Origin: Pseudonocardia lacus
GTDB lineage: Bacteria; Actinomycetota; Actinomycetes; Mycobacteriales; Pseudonocardiaceae
Direction of reading: 5' to 3'
Assembly (NCBI RefSeq): GCF_018531445.1
Contig: NZ_JAHDTH010000030.1
Location: 1-53,490, forward strand
Length of the DNA: 53,490 nt
This document shows, piece after piece, positions 43,904-51,309 of this stretch. The position numbers were made by a program, and so were the translations under genes. The number at the start of each line of letters is the position of its first letter. Position 1 is the stretch's first letter. The notes below the pieces were generated by a model, which worked only from the letters and a program-made list of their open reading frames with translations, was not told the origin of the DNA and did not search any database.

Positions 43904-44385
43904 TGCAGCTGGAGCAGATGTACCAGGAGATCATCCTGGACCACTACCGGTCGCCGCACGGCGCGGGCCTGCGCGACCCGTTCGACGCCGAGTCGTTCCA
44001 GATCAACCCGACCTGCGGCGACGAGATCACCCTGCGGGTGCGGCTGGACGAGGGCAAGGTCGCCGAGATCTCGCACGAGACGCTGGGCTGCTCGATCAGC
44101 CAGGCGTCGGCCTCGGTGCTCACCGACCTCGTCGTCGGGCGCAGCGTCGAGGAATCGATGCGCGTGCTGACGGCGTTCCAGGAGATGGCGCAGGGCCGCG
44201 GCCAGGTCGAGCCCGACGAGGACGTCCTCGGCGACGGCGTCGCCTTCGCCGGGGTCGCCCGCTACCCGGCCCGGGTGAAGTGCGCGCTGCTGGGCTGGAT
44301 GGCCTTCAAGGACGCCGTGGTGCGGGTCAGCGGCGACGTGCCGGGTACCGCTGGTGGGACGAGCGACGGGAAGGACGCGACATGA
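43903..44385 (+). CDS. sufU: Zinc-dependent sulfurtransferase SufU
   Basis: Takes the persulfide from SufS through a zinc-ligand swap and passes it to SufB. 160 aa. The three Cys and one Asp that bind zinc are present: Cys38 and Asp40 in NPTCGDEI, Cys63 in LGCSISQASAS and Cys127 in ARVKCALLGW. The 19-residue insert before Cys127 that separates SufU from IscU is present. About 18 Gly/Asp/Thr residues end the protein. Start and stop overlap sufS (TGATG) and sufT (ATGA). Confidence 0.95.
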
Positions 44386-44804
44386 GCGAGACCGAGACCG
44401 AGACCACGGCCGGCGCACGGGCCGAGGACGGCGTGGTGCGCGGCGCGGCCGGCATGCCCGAGTCGTCGACCGCGCGCGGTGCGGATCCCTCGATCGACGA
44501 CCTCGAGGAGGCCATGCGCGACGTGGTCGACCCCGAGCTGGGCATCAACGTCGTCGACCTGGGCCTGGTGTACGGCATCCAGGCCGAGGACGGGGTCGCC
44601 ACCATCGACATGACGCTGACCTCGGCGGCCTGCCCGCTGACCGACGTGATCGAGGAGCAGGCCAGGGCCGCGCTCGTCGGCGCGCCGGGCAGCGGCCTGG
44701 TCGACGAGATCAAGATCAACTGGGTGTGGATGCCGCCGTGGGGTCCGGACAAGATCACCGAGGACGGCCGCGAGCAGCTGCGCGCGCTGGGCTTCCGGGT
44801 CTGA
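44382..44804 (+). CDS. sufT: Fe-S cluster maturation protein SufT (DUF59/MIP18-type)
   Basis: MIP18/PaaD-like protein that helps transfer or mature Fe-S clusters. 140 aa: about 33 acidic low-complexity residues, then LEEAMRDVVDPELGINVVDLG with the conserved D-P-E, and MTLTSAACPLTDVIEEQ with the conserved Cys; NWVWMPPWGPDKITEDGREQL closes the domain (quoted here only in part: MPPWGPDKITEDG). Last gene of the suf operon; ATG 44382 overlaps the sufU stop, and a hairpin follows. Confidence 0.95.
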   Translation: MSETETETTAGARAEDGVVRGAAGMPESSTARGADPSIDDLEEAMRDVVDPELGINVVDLGLVYGIQAEDGVATIDMTLTSAACPLTDVIEEQARAALVGAPGSGLVDEIKINWVWMPPWGPDKITEDGREQLRALGFRV

Positions 44805-44829
44805 CCCGCAGCTGATCAGCACCGGTCCT

Positions 44830-44859
44830 GAGCCGCCGTCCCCACCGGGACGGCGGCTC
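44830..44859. terminator. Terminator of the suf operon
   Basis: Perfect 13-bp inverted repeat GAGCCGCCGTCCC / GGGACGGCGGCTC with loop CACC, 25 nt after the sufT stop. Confidence 0.88.
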
Positions 44860-44936
44860 GCGTCGTTCACGGGGCGGCGTGGAGGTGGCAGGCTTGCGCA
44901 GCGCGCCGCCGCCGGCACCGACGACAGGACGATCCC

Positions 44937-45542
44937 ATGGGCTCCCCGCACGACACCGCCACCGCCGCCTGCTCCTTCTGCGGGAAGGGCGCCGCCGAGG
45001 TCACCCGGCTGATCGCCGGTCCGGGCGTGTGGATCTGCGACGGGTGCGTGCGGGTCTGCCACGGCATCCTCGAAGACCTCGACGGCGCCGCGCCGGCCGC
45101 GCCCGACCCGGTGCTGGCCGAGATCGCCGAGCTCCAGCAGCGCGCGCTGAGCGGCGACCGGGCCGGCGCCGCCGGCGGCTTCGCCGCCCTGTGGGAGCGC
45201 CTGGGCCCGGACGCACCCGCCCTGCACCGGGCGACCCTCGCGCACTACATGGCCGACGCCCAGGACGACCCCGCCGTCGAGCTGGAGTGGGACCGCCGCG
45301 CGCTGGCCGCGGCCGAGCCCGCGGCCGACCCGGCGCTGCGCGGCCTGCTGGCCTCGCTGCAGGTCAACGTGGCCGCCGGGCTGGCGACCGCGGGCCGGGT
45401 GCAGGAGGCCCGCCGGCACCTGACCGCCGCGCGGGCCGCGGAGTCCGACCTGCCCGCCGACGGGTACGGCGACCTCGTCCGGGGCGAGATCGCCGCCCTG
45501 GGCGCCCGCCTCGACAGTCCCGCGGGCGGGGAGGAGCGGTAG
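44937..45542 (+). CDS. ClpX-type C4 zinc-finger protein without AAA+ domain
   Basis: 201 aa, function unknown. Residues about 12-42 form a ClpX-type zinc-binding domain ([15 protein letters not shown], then [14 protein letters not shown]), here not followed by an ATPase. The rest is Ala-rich and helical with TPR-like periodicity ([40 protein letters not shown]). Zinc-binding domains of this kind recognise protein partners or dimerise, so an adaptor role is possible but speculative. ATG 44937 follows GGACGATCCC without a strong ribosome site. Convergent with a gene fragment 8 nt away. Confidence 0.75.
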   Translation: MGSPHDTATAACSFCGKGAAEVTRLIAGPGVWICDGCVRVCHGILEDLDGAAPAAPDPVLAEIAELQQRALSGDRAGAAGGFAALWERLGPDAPALHRATLAHYMADAQDDPAVELEWDRRALAAAEPAADPALRGLLASLQVNVAAGLATAGRVQEARRHLTAARAAESDLPADGYGDLVRGEIAALGARLDSPAGGEER

Positions 45543-45549
45543 CGGACCG

Positions 45550-45783
45550 CTACGCCGGGACCTGCGCGGTCCGCACCAGCACGGCCTCGAAACCGTCCCG
45601 GTGGGCGAGCGAGTACCGACCCGAGGCCACCAGGTCGTCGACCAGCGCACGGCTCCAGCCCGGTGGCCGGTCCTCCAGGTAGACGCCGAGCTTCTCGGTG
45701 GAGGTGAACACCACCAGCAGGTCGGGCGCCTCGGCGTCGATGCAGGGCCGCGGGTCGGTGCCCGGCTCGTCGCAGCCGTCGGG
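45550..45783 (-). pseudogene. C-terminal remnant of an unidentified gene
   Basis: The last about 78 codons of a minus-strand gene: [19 protein letters not shown], then [20 protein letters not shown] and [13 protein letters not shown] to a TAG stop at 45550. Third codon positions are nearly all G or C in this frame, which supports real coding. Upstream of about 45783 the frame becomes the antisense of the LuxR fragment and no start with a ribosome site is seen. The sequence looks like the end of a larger protein, perhaps a membrane glycosyltransferase, but no family is certain. Confidence 0.5.
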
Positions 45784-45963
45784 GACGTGCTGCGGCTGGT
45801 GAGCCGCGGCATGACCAACGGCGAGATCGCCGCGGAGCTGGCGCTCAGCGAGGCGACGGTCAAGACCCACGTGTCCGGGATGCTGACCAAGCTGGGCCTG
45901 CGCGACCGCGTGCAGGCCGTGGTGTTCGCCTACGAGAACGGCCTGGTGGACCCGAACCACTAG
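45784..45963 (+). pseudogene. C-terminal remnant of a NarL/LuxR-type response regulator
   Basis: Encodes [20 protein letters not shown] and [20 protein letters not shown] plus [18 protein letters not shown], an intact LuxR-type helix-turn-helix. The receiver domain and linker that should precede it are missing; sequence left of about 45784 belongs to a minus-strand gene remnant. A GTG at 45787 could still start a 58-aa HTH-only peptide, so residual function is possible. Its TAG stop doubles as part of the TetR promoter. Confidence 0.65.
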
Positions 45964-45966
45964 CGT
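45961..45966 (+). promoter_or_regulatory. -10 hexamer TAGCGT for the TetR gene (leaderless type)
   Basis: TAGCGT contains the stop codon of the LuxR remnant and ends 7 nt before GTG 45974, which favours that start over GTG 45965. Confidence 0.5.
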
Positions 45967-45973
45967 GGAGCGG

Positions 45974-46771
45974 GTGGCCCGCAGCGTCGACCCGTCGCCG
46001 GAGGTGCCCGGCACGCGCCTGCCGGCCGAGCTGCACCGCGTGTGGGAGGTGCCGGCGCCGCGGGCGACCCGCGTGCCCAGGGCCTCGCTGAGCGTCGAGC
46101 GGATCGCGGGCGTCGCGGTCGAGCTGGGCGACGCGCACGGGCTCGCCGGGATCTCGCTGAGCGGGGTGGCGCGCCGGTTCGCCGTGGCGACCAACGCGCT
46201 CTACCGCTACCTCGACTCCCGCGACGAGCTGCGCGTTCTGGCCCGCGACCTGGCCCTCGGCCCGCCCGGTCCCGAGCCGGGCCCGGGCTCGTGGCAGGAG
46301 GGCGCGACGGCGTGGGCGCTCGCGCTGCGCGCCCGCTACGCCGCCCACCCCTGGCTGGCCGACCTGCCGGTGCGCCTGCCCGTCACGCCGAACGCGCTGG
46401 CCTGGTTCGACGCGCTGCTGGCGGTGCTGCGCCGCGGGCCGTTCGACCCGAGGGGACGGCTGCGGGCCGCCGCGCTGCTCGACGGCCACGTCCGCAGTGC
46501 CGCCGTCGCCGCCCGCGACCTCGCCTCTCTCGGGCCGCCGCTGGCGGCGGGCTCGCCGCTGGTCGCGACCCTCGCCGAGCTGCTGGCCGAGCGGGGGCTG
46601 ACCGGCGCGGCCGCGGTGGTCGACGCCGGGCTCTACCGCGAACCCGCCGACCGCCGCACCGACGACGAGTTCCGCGACGGCCTCGACACGATCCTGGCCG
46701 GCCTCGCGGCGCGCGCTGGGGAAGTGCCGGCCGCGGAAACTGTTCACGGGGGAGCACCGCACCCGGGTTGA
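45974..46771 (+). CDS. TetR-family transcriptional regulator
   Basis: 265 aa. About 30 residues precede the helix-turn-helix (SLSVERIAGVAVELGDAHGL, ISLSGVARRFAVATNALYRY LDS split around the recognition helix VATNALYRYLDSRDEL). The C-terminal domain is helical and Leu/Ala-rich, as in TetR_C ligand-binding domains. It probably regulates the two genes that follow in the same direction (amidohydrolase, 78 nt downstream, and lyase); the ligand is unknown. GTG 45974 chosen from the promoter position; GTG 45965 would add three residues. Confidence 0.85.
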   Translation: MARSVDPSPEVPGTRLPAELHRVWEVPAPRATRVPRASLSVERIAGVAVELGDAHGLAGISLSGVARRFAVATNALYRYLDSRDELRVLARDLALGPPGPEPGPGSWQEGATAWALALRARYAAHPWLADLPVRLPVTPNALAWFDALLAVLRRGPFDPRGRLRAAALLDGHVRSAAVAARDLASLGPPLAAGSPLVATLAELLAERGLTGAAAVVDAGLYREPADRRTDDEFRDGLDTILAGLAARAGEVPAAETVHGGAPHPG

Positions 46772-46849
46772 CGGGTCGGCACCAGCGCCGCGAGCGGCGC
46801 GCGCGAAGAGCATCGGTCCGTCGATGGCGGACGGATGCGAGGTGCACGG

Positions 46850-48367
46850 ATGAGGAACGCGACGAGCCGGCGGGCCTTCCTGAAGGGCGGGCTGGCGATC
46901 GGGGCCGGGGTGGCAGTGGGAGCGTGCGCACCCGCGGGAGTGGCGCCACCGGCGTCGCCGCCGGACGGGACGATCGCCATCACCGGGGTGACGGTGGTCG
47001 ACGCGACGGGCGTGCGCCCGGCCAGCACCGTGCTGGTGTCGGGCGTGCGGATCACCCGGGTCGGCCCGTGGTCGCAGGTCGAGGTGCCGGCCGGGGCGAC
47101 CGTCGTCGACGGCGCCGGGCGGTTCCTCATCCCGGGGCTGGTCGACGTGCACGTGCACAGCGTGCCGCTCGAGCGGACGTTCCCACCGCTGTTCCTGGTC
47201 AACGGCGTGACGACGGTCCGGGAGATGGGTGGGTTCCCGCAGGCGCGGCAGTGGCGCGACCGGGTGGCGGCCGGCGCGGCGCTCGGCCCGCGGTCGGTCG
47301 TGTCGAGCACGATCCTGGACGGCTCCCCGTCGCTGTGGGAGGGGATCGGGGTGCCGTTCCGGTCGGTCGCCGACGCCGCGCAGGCCCGGGCGGCGGTCCG
47401 CGAGGAGCACGCGGCCGGGGTCGACTTCATCAAGACCTACACCCGGCTGGGCCCGGAGGCGTTCGCGGCGATCGCCGACGAGTCGCGCCTGCTGGGGATC
47501 CCGTTCCTGGGCCACTGCCCGGACCTGGTGCCGCTGCCCGCGGCCAGCGACGCCGGCCTGGCGACGCTGGAGCACCTCTGGCAGGTCTGGTACGCCACCT
47601 CGCGCGACGAGGACCAGCTGCGCCGGACCCTGGCCCGGGTCCCGATCGCGGCGGGGGAGTACGGCGGCTGGTACGCCAAGATGCACGCCGTCGAGTACGC
47701 CGCGGCCCGCAGCACCGACCCGGCGAAGGCCGCCGACCTCTACGCCCGGCTGGTCGACAACTCCACCTTCGTCACGCCGACACTGAGCGTGCACCGGGTC
47801 GCGGACGTGCCGGCCGACCTGCGCCGCGACGACCCCCGGCTGGCGTACCTGCCGGCCGCCTACGCCGGCGGCTGGCCGGCCCAGCTCGAACAGGTCTACC
47901 TGCAGGGCCGGACCCCGGAGACCGACGCGCAGCGCCGCGAGCTGTTCGACCGCCGCCACGACCTGGTGGCCGAGATGGCCGACGCCGGCGTGGCGCTGCT
48001 GGCCGGCACCGACACCGGCACCCCCTACGTCATGCCCGGCTTCGCGCTGCACGAGGAGCTGGCGCTGCTGGTGCGCGCCGGGCTCAGCCCGCTGCGGGCG
48101 CTGCGCGCCGCGACCCTCGAACCGGCCCGCTACCTGGGCCAGGAGGCCGACCTGGGCACCGTGGAGGAGGGCAGGTTCGCCGACCTCGTGCTGCTCGACG
48201 CCGACCCGCTGCGCGACATCGCGAACACCACCCGGATCGACTCGGTCGTGGCGCGCGGGTGCCTGCTGGACCGCCCGGCGCGCGAGCGCATGCTGGACGA
48301 CGTGCTCGCCGCGGCACGGGAGCCGTCGGCGCCGGTCCCGACCCCGCCGTGCCCGTGCCACCGCTGA
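46850..48367 (+). CDS. Tat-exported lipoprotein amidohydrolase
   Basis: 505 aa. A twin-arginine signal (SRRAFLKGGLAIGAGVAVG, with Arg7-Arg8) runs into a lipobox ending at Cys26, so the enzyme should be folded inside, exported by Tat and lipid-anchored outside. The mature part is an amidohydrolase barrel: His101 and His103 in LVDVHVHSVP, the bridging Lys in DFIKTYTRLG, His in FLGHCPDLVP and LEHLWQVW, and Asp in LLAGTDTGTPYVMPG. The closest known types are imidazolonepropionase-like and Xaa-Pro dipeptidase amidohydrolases; substrate unknown. ATG 46850 has GAGGT 6 nt upstream. It ends in PCPCHR. Confidence 0.85.
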   Translation: MRNATSRRAFLKGGLAIGAGVAVGACAPAGVAPPASPPDGTIAITGVTVVDATGVRPASTVLVSGVRITRVGPWSQVEVPAGATVVDGAGRFLIPGLVDVHVHSVPLERTFPPLFLVNGVTTVREMGGFPQARQWRDRVAAGAALGPRSVVSSTILDGSPSLWEGIGVPFRSVADAAQARAAVREEHAAGVDFIKTYTRLGPEAFAAIADESRLLGIPFLGHCPDLVPLPAASDAGLATLEHLWQVWYATSRDEDQLRRTLARVPIAAGEYGGWYAKMHAVEYAAARSTDPAKAADLYARLVDNSTFVTPTLSVHRVADVPADLRRDDPRLAYLPAAYAGGWPAQLEQVYLQGRTPETDAQRRELFDRRHDLVAEMADAGVALLAGTDTGTPYVMPGFALHEELALLVRAGLSPLRALRAATLEPARYLGQEADLGTVEEGRFADLVLLDADPLRDIANTTRIDSVVARGCLLDRPARERMLDDVLAAAREPSAPVPTPPCPCHR

Positions 48368-48430
48368 GCGGCGGGTGATCTGCGGCTCCGACCGGTGCGC
48401 GCCGCGGCCCCGCGGGGAGATCATGCGGCG

Positions 48431-49891
48431 GTGACCGGCCGATCCGTGGTGCTGATCGACGGCGCCCGCCTGCGCTGCGCCGACATCGTGCGGATCGCCC
48501 GCGAGGGCGACGACGTCGAGCTCGACGCGACCGCACTGGCGCGGGCCCGCCGGGCCCACGACCTGGCCGTCGAGATCAGTGCCAAACGCGCGGTCTACGG
48601 GCGCACCACCGGCGTCGGCGCCAACCGCCACGTGGTGATCGACCCCGACGCGGCCGACGAGCACGGCCTGCGCCTGCTGCGCAGCCACGCCAGCGGCGTC
48701 GGCCGGCTGCTGCCCGCCGACGCCGTCCGGGCCCTGCTGGCGATCCGGCTCAACCAGCTGGCCGCGGCGGGCAGCGGCGTGCACCCGCGGATGCTGGGTG
48801 CGCTGCACACCGCGCTGAGCGTCGGGGCGCTGCCCATGGTGCACTCGCGCGGGGCGATCGGCACCGGCGACCTCACCGCGATGGCCGAGGTGGCGCTCAC
48901 CCTGGCCGGTGAGCTGCCGTGGGCGGTCGGCGAGGTGGATCCGGTGGCGGTGAGCCCCGGCGACGCCCTCGCGTTCATCTCCAGCAACGCCGCCACCCTG
49001 GCCCAGGCGGTGCTCACCTGGCACGACCTGGGGGTGCTGCTGGGTGCCAGCCACGTGGTGACGGCGCTGTCCTACCTGGCGCTGGGCGGCTCGCCGGAGG
49101 CGTTCTCGCACCGGGTCCACGTGCGCCGCCCGTTCCCCGGTTCGCTGCGCTGCGCCGCCGAGATCCGGGCGCTGATCAGCCCGGTGACCGGGTCGCCCGC
49201 GCCGGGGCGCAGGCTGCAGGACCCCTTCGGCCTGCGGGTGTTCCCGCAGGTGCAGGGCCCGGCGCTGGACGCCCTCGACGCGCTGGAGTCGGTGCTGGCC
49301 ATCGACGTCAACGCGGCGGCGGAGAACCCGCTGATCGACATCGACGAGGGGACCGTCGACCACCACGGCCACTTCTCCACGCCCTACCTCGCGCTGTCGA
49401 TGGACCACCTGCGCGCGGCGGTGCACCACGTGGCCGAGCTGTCGGTGGCCCGCCTCGGCGACCTCGTCGAGCCGGAGCTGACCGGGCTGCCGCCGTTCCT
49501 GGCCTCCGGTCCGCCGGGCAGCTCCGGGATCATGATCCTGGAGTACGTCGCGCACGACGCCCTCGCCGAGATGCGCCACGCCGCCGCCCAGGTCACCACC
49601 GGCACCGCGGTGATCTCGCGCGGCCTGGAGGACCACGCCAGCTTCGCCACGCAGGCCGTGCGCAGCGCCGCCGCGGTGATCGACGCCTACCGCACCGTCC
49701 TGGCCTGCGAGCTGGTCGGCGCGGTGCGCGCGCTGCGGATGTCGACCGAGGAGCTGCCGCCCGTCCCGGCGGTGGCGATCTTCCACCGGCTCGCCGCCGA
49801 GCTGCCCGGGGTGGAGGCCGACCACCCGCTCGGCGAGGAGATCCGCCGCGCCGAGGCGCTGCTGGACGACCTGCCCGCCTCGACGGCCTGA
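48431..49891 (+). CDS. Histidine/aromatic ammonia-lyase-like protein lacking the MIO triad
   Basis: 486-aa member of the HAL/PAL lyase superfamily. Many family residues are kept: Tyr56 in YGRTTGVGANR, LAIRLNQLAAAGSGV, DALAFISSNAATLAQAVL, LQDPFGLRVFPQVQG, AAAENPLIDIDEG, SGIMILEYVAHDALAE and RGLEDHASFATQA. The segment that normally reads G-[SAC]-S-G-[DH]-L and cyclises to MIO is GAIGTGDLTAM (G144-T145-G146, nt 48860-48868), one residue short and without Ala-Ser-Gly. Lyase chemistry by the known mechanism is therefore doubtful. GTG 48431 has GGGGAGA 11 nt upstream; 63 nt after the amidohydrolase. Confidence 0.82.
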   Translation: MTGRSVVLIDGARLRCADIVRIAREGDDVELDATALARARRAHDLAVEISAKRAVYGRTTGVGANRHVVIDPDAADEHGLRLLRSHASGVGRLLPADAVRALLAIRLNQLAAAGSGVHPRMLGALHTALSVGALPMVHSRGAIGTGDLTAMAEVALTLAGELPWAVGEVDPVAVSPGDALAFISSNAATLAQAVLTWHDLGVLLGASHVVTALSYLALGGSPEAFSHRVHVRRPFPGSLRCAAEIRALISPVTGSPAPGRRLQDPFGLRVFPQVQGPALDALDALESVLAIDVNAAAENPLIDIDEGTVDHHGHFSTPYLALSMDHLRAAVHHVAELSVARLGDLVEPELTGLPPFLASGPPGSSGIMILEYVAHDALAEMRHAAAQVTTGTAVISRGLEDHASFATQAVRSAAAVIDAYRTVLACELVGAVRALRMSTEELPPVPAVAIFHRLAAELPGVEADHPLGEEIRRAEALLDDLPASTA

Positions 49892-49898
49892 ACGCCGC

Positions 49899-50489
49899 CT
49901 ACCGCGGCCACTGGGTCGCGACCTCGGCCCAGACCACCTTGCCCGGCGGCGACGGCGTCCACCCCCAGCCGCCGGACAGCCCGTCGACCAGCTGCAGCCC
50001 GCGGCCCCGCACGCGCTCCGGGTCGTGCGGGCGCCGGCGGGGCTGCTCGGGGGAGCCGTCGTAGACCTCCACCCGCACCGCGTCGCCGCGCAGCTCGACG
50101 GCCAACCGCACGGGCGCGCTGCCGTGCTCGGCGGCGTTCGACACCAGCTCGGTGACCACGAGCAGCGTCGGCTCGCCCGCCTCCCCGCCCACCCCCCACT
50201 CGTCCAGCACGACGGCGAGCCTGCCGCGCACCACCGGGACGGCGTCGGCGAGCGGCTCGGACTCCCACCCGGTCGTCCACCGCGGTCCCGCCCGCGCGCC
50301 CTCGCGGCCGGGACGCCGCATCCGGCGCAGGCGCAGCCCCGCCCCGACGAGCAGCCCCACCACCACGAGCTCCAGCACGATCGCCAGCGGGAAGGCGACC
50401 AGCGCCACCGCGGCCAGCGCGAGGACCGCGACGGCCACCAGGAACAGCACGAGGACGGCGGACACCAGTGCCCGCCGCACCCACCTCAC
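49899..50489 (-). CDS. Membrane-anchored HATPase_c protein (anti-sigma kinase-like)
   Basis: 196 aa. Two N-terminal transmembrane helices (VSAVLVLFLVAVAVLALAAV and LAIVLELVVVGLLVGAGL) are followed by a basic stretch and a GHKL ATPase domain: N-box VVTELVSNAAEHG, G1-type VEVYDGSPEQP and G2 GRGLQLVDGLSGGWGW. This is the RsbW/SpoIIAB-like serine-kinase fold common in actinobacteria, but with a membrane anchor. The start is GTG 50489. It is downstream of a STAS gene in the same direction, so the two are probably a partner-switching pair; no sigma factor is nearby. Confidence 0.85.
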   Translation of the reverse strand: MRWVRRALVSAVLVLFLVAVAVLALAAVALVAFPLAIVLELVVVGLLVGAGLRLRRMRRPGREGARAGPRWTTGWESEPLADAVPVVRGRLAVVLDEWGVGGEAGEPTLLVVTELVSNAAEHGSAPVRLAVELRGDAVRVEVYDGSPEQPRRRPHDPERVRGRGLQLVDGLSGGWGWTPSPPGKVVWAEVATQWPR

Positions 50490-50629
50490 GGCGTCCCGCC
50501 GGCCGGGCTGCGGCGCCGTGGTGGCATCGGGGTGGCCCTCCTTCTGACGGCGCGAGCGGGGAGTCGTCCGGCGGTGACCTGCCGGCGCGGAGAGTGGCTA
50601 CCCGTACCGGAGCGAGTCGACTCCTCCGG

Positions 50630-50693
50630 TTCAGTGCTCCCCTCGGTGCTCCCCCTCGGTGCTCCCCCTCGGTGCTCCCCCTCAGTGCTCCCG
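50630..50693. repeat. 13-nt tandem repeat (CTCGGTGCTCCCC) spanning the 3' end of the STAS gene
   Basis: Three exact units at 50642-50654, 50655-50667 and 50668-50680 are flanked by two variants with CAGTG (50630-50641 and 50681-50693). The STAS stop codon lies in the last unit. The remaining bases of the 192-bp gap 50490-50681 show no gene. Confidence 0.9.
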
Positions 50694-51137
50694 TCCGCCC
50701 TCCCGCTCGGTCGCGACGAGCGCCTCGTCCGTGGTGGGGAACCACGGCACCGCCTGGTCGACGCCGGTGATGTCGAGGGGGCGGGTGACGCGCCGGTTGG
50801 CGGGGCCGGTCACGCCGCGCAGCACCGTGCCGGCGGCCTCGGCGGCGCGGGCGCCCTGCACCACGACCTCCAGACCGCGGGAGCCGAAGAACGTCACGGC
50901 GGTCAGGTCGAGCACCACGACCTCGGCGCGCGAGCTGCGCAGCAGTCCCTGCAGCTCGTCACCGACCGCCTCGGCCTCCAGGTTGTCCAGCTCGCCCTCG
51001 ACCGACAGCACGGCCACCGAGCTGCTCGGCCACCACGTGCGCAGCCGCACGGTGTCGGTGCCGACGGGTTCGACCCAGGCGGACGCGAACGGTCCGGCCC
51101 GGTCCTGGTCCCGTGGGGTGTCGCCTGGTCGGGGCAA
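50682..51137 (-). CDS. STAS-domain anti-sigma factor antagonist
   Basis: STAS protein of the RsbV/SpoIIAA type: SVAVLSVEGELDNLEAEAVG, VVVLDLTAVTFFGSRGLEVV and C-terminal RRVTRPLDITGVDQAVPWFP. The phospho-site loop, usually D-S-[ST]-G-L, is G-S-R-G-L, so one Ser remains but the flanking Asp and second hydroxyl residue are gone. Start uncertain: TTG 51137 has GGGAAGG 6 nt upstream and lies downstream of a TACTCT box (151 aa); GTG 51233 would give 183 aa but begins before that box. Divergent from a second HATPase gene. Confidence 0.8.
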   Translation of the reverse strand: MPRPGDTPRDQDRAGPFASAWVEPVGTDTVRLRTWWPSSSVAVLSVEGELDNLEAEAVGDELQGLLRSSRAEVVVLDLTAVTFFGSRGLEVVVQGARAAEAAGTVLRGVTGPANRRVTRPLDITGVDQAVPWFPTTDEALVATEREGGREH

Positions 51138-51212
51138 CGGGGTCCTTCCCTGCGCGGCACCGGACTGGGGCGCCGGTGGCTCTGCCGTGGTCGTCCCGGC
51201 CTCGGGACCGCC

Positions 51213-51218
51213 AGAGTA
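51213..51218 (-). promoter_or_regulatory. Candidate -10 TACTCT for the STAS gene
   Basis: Minus-strand TACTCT, about 75 nt before TTG 51137. Confidence 0.35.
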
Positions 51219-51303
51219 TGACCCGGGTCGCACCCCGGCGCATCCCGGTCGCGCGGGGTGCCCGGCGATCCGGGTTGGCGACCCCGCGGGCCGGGTACGG
51301 ACG

Positions 51304-51309
51304 TAGGGT
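51304..51309 (+). promoter_or_regulatory. Candidate -10 TAGGGT near the HATPase gene
   Basis: TAGGGT overlaps GTG 51308. If it is the -10, translation would start further in, at TTG 51320 or GTG 51329. Confidence 0.3.

Noticed and set aside
45601..45963. A 120-aa LuxR-type protein starting at 45601
   Set aside because: The first about 60 codons are antisense to a minus-strand coding remnant; LuxR homology begins only at about 45784.
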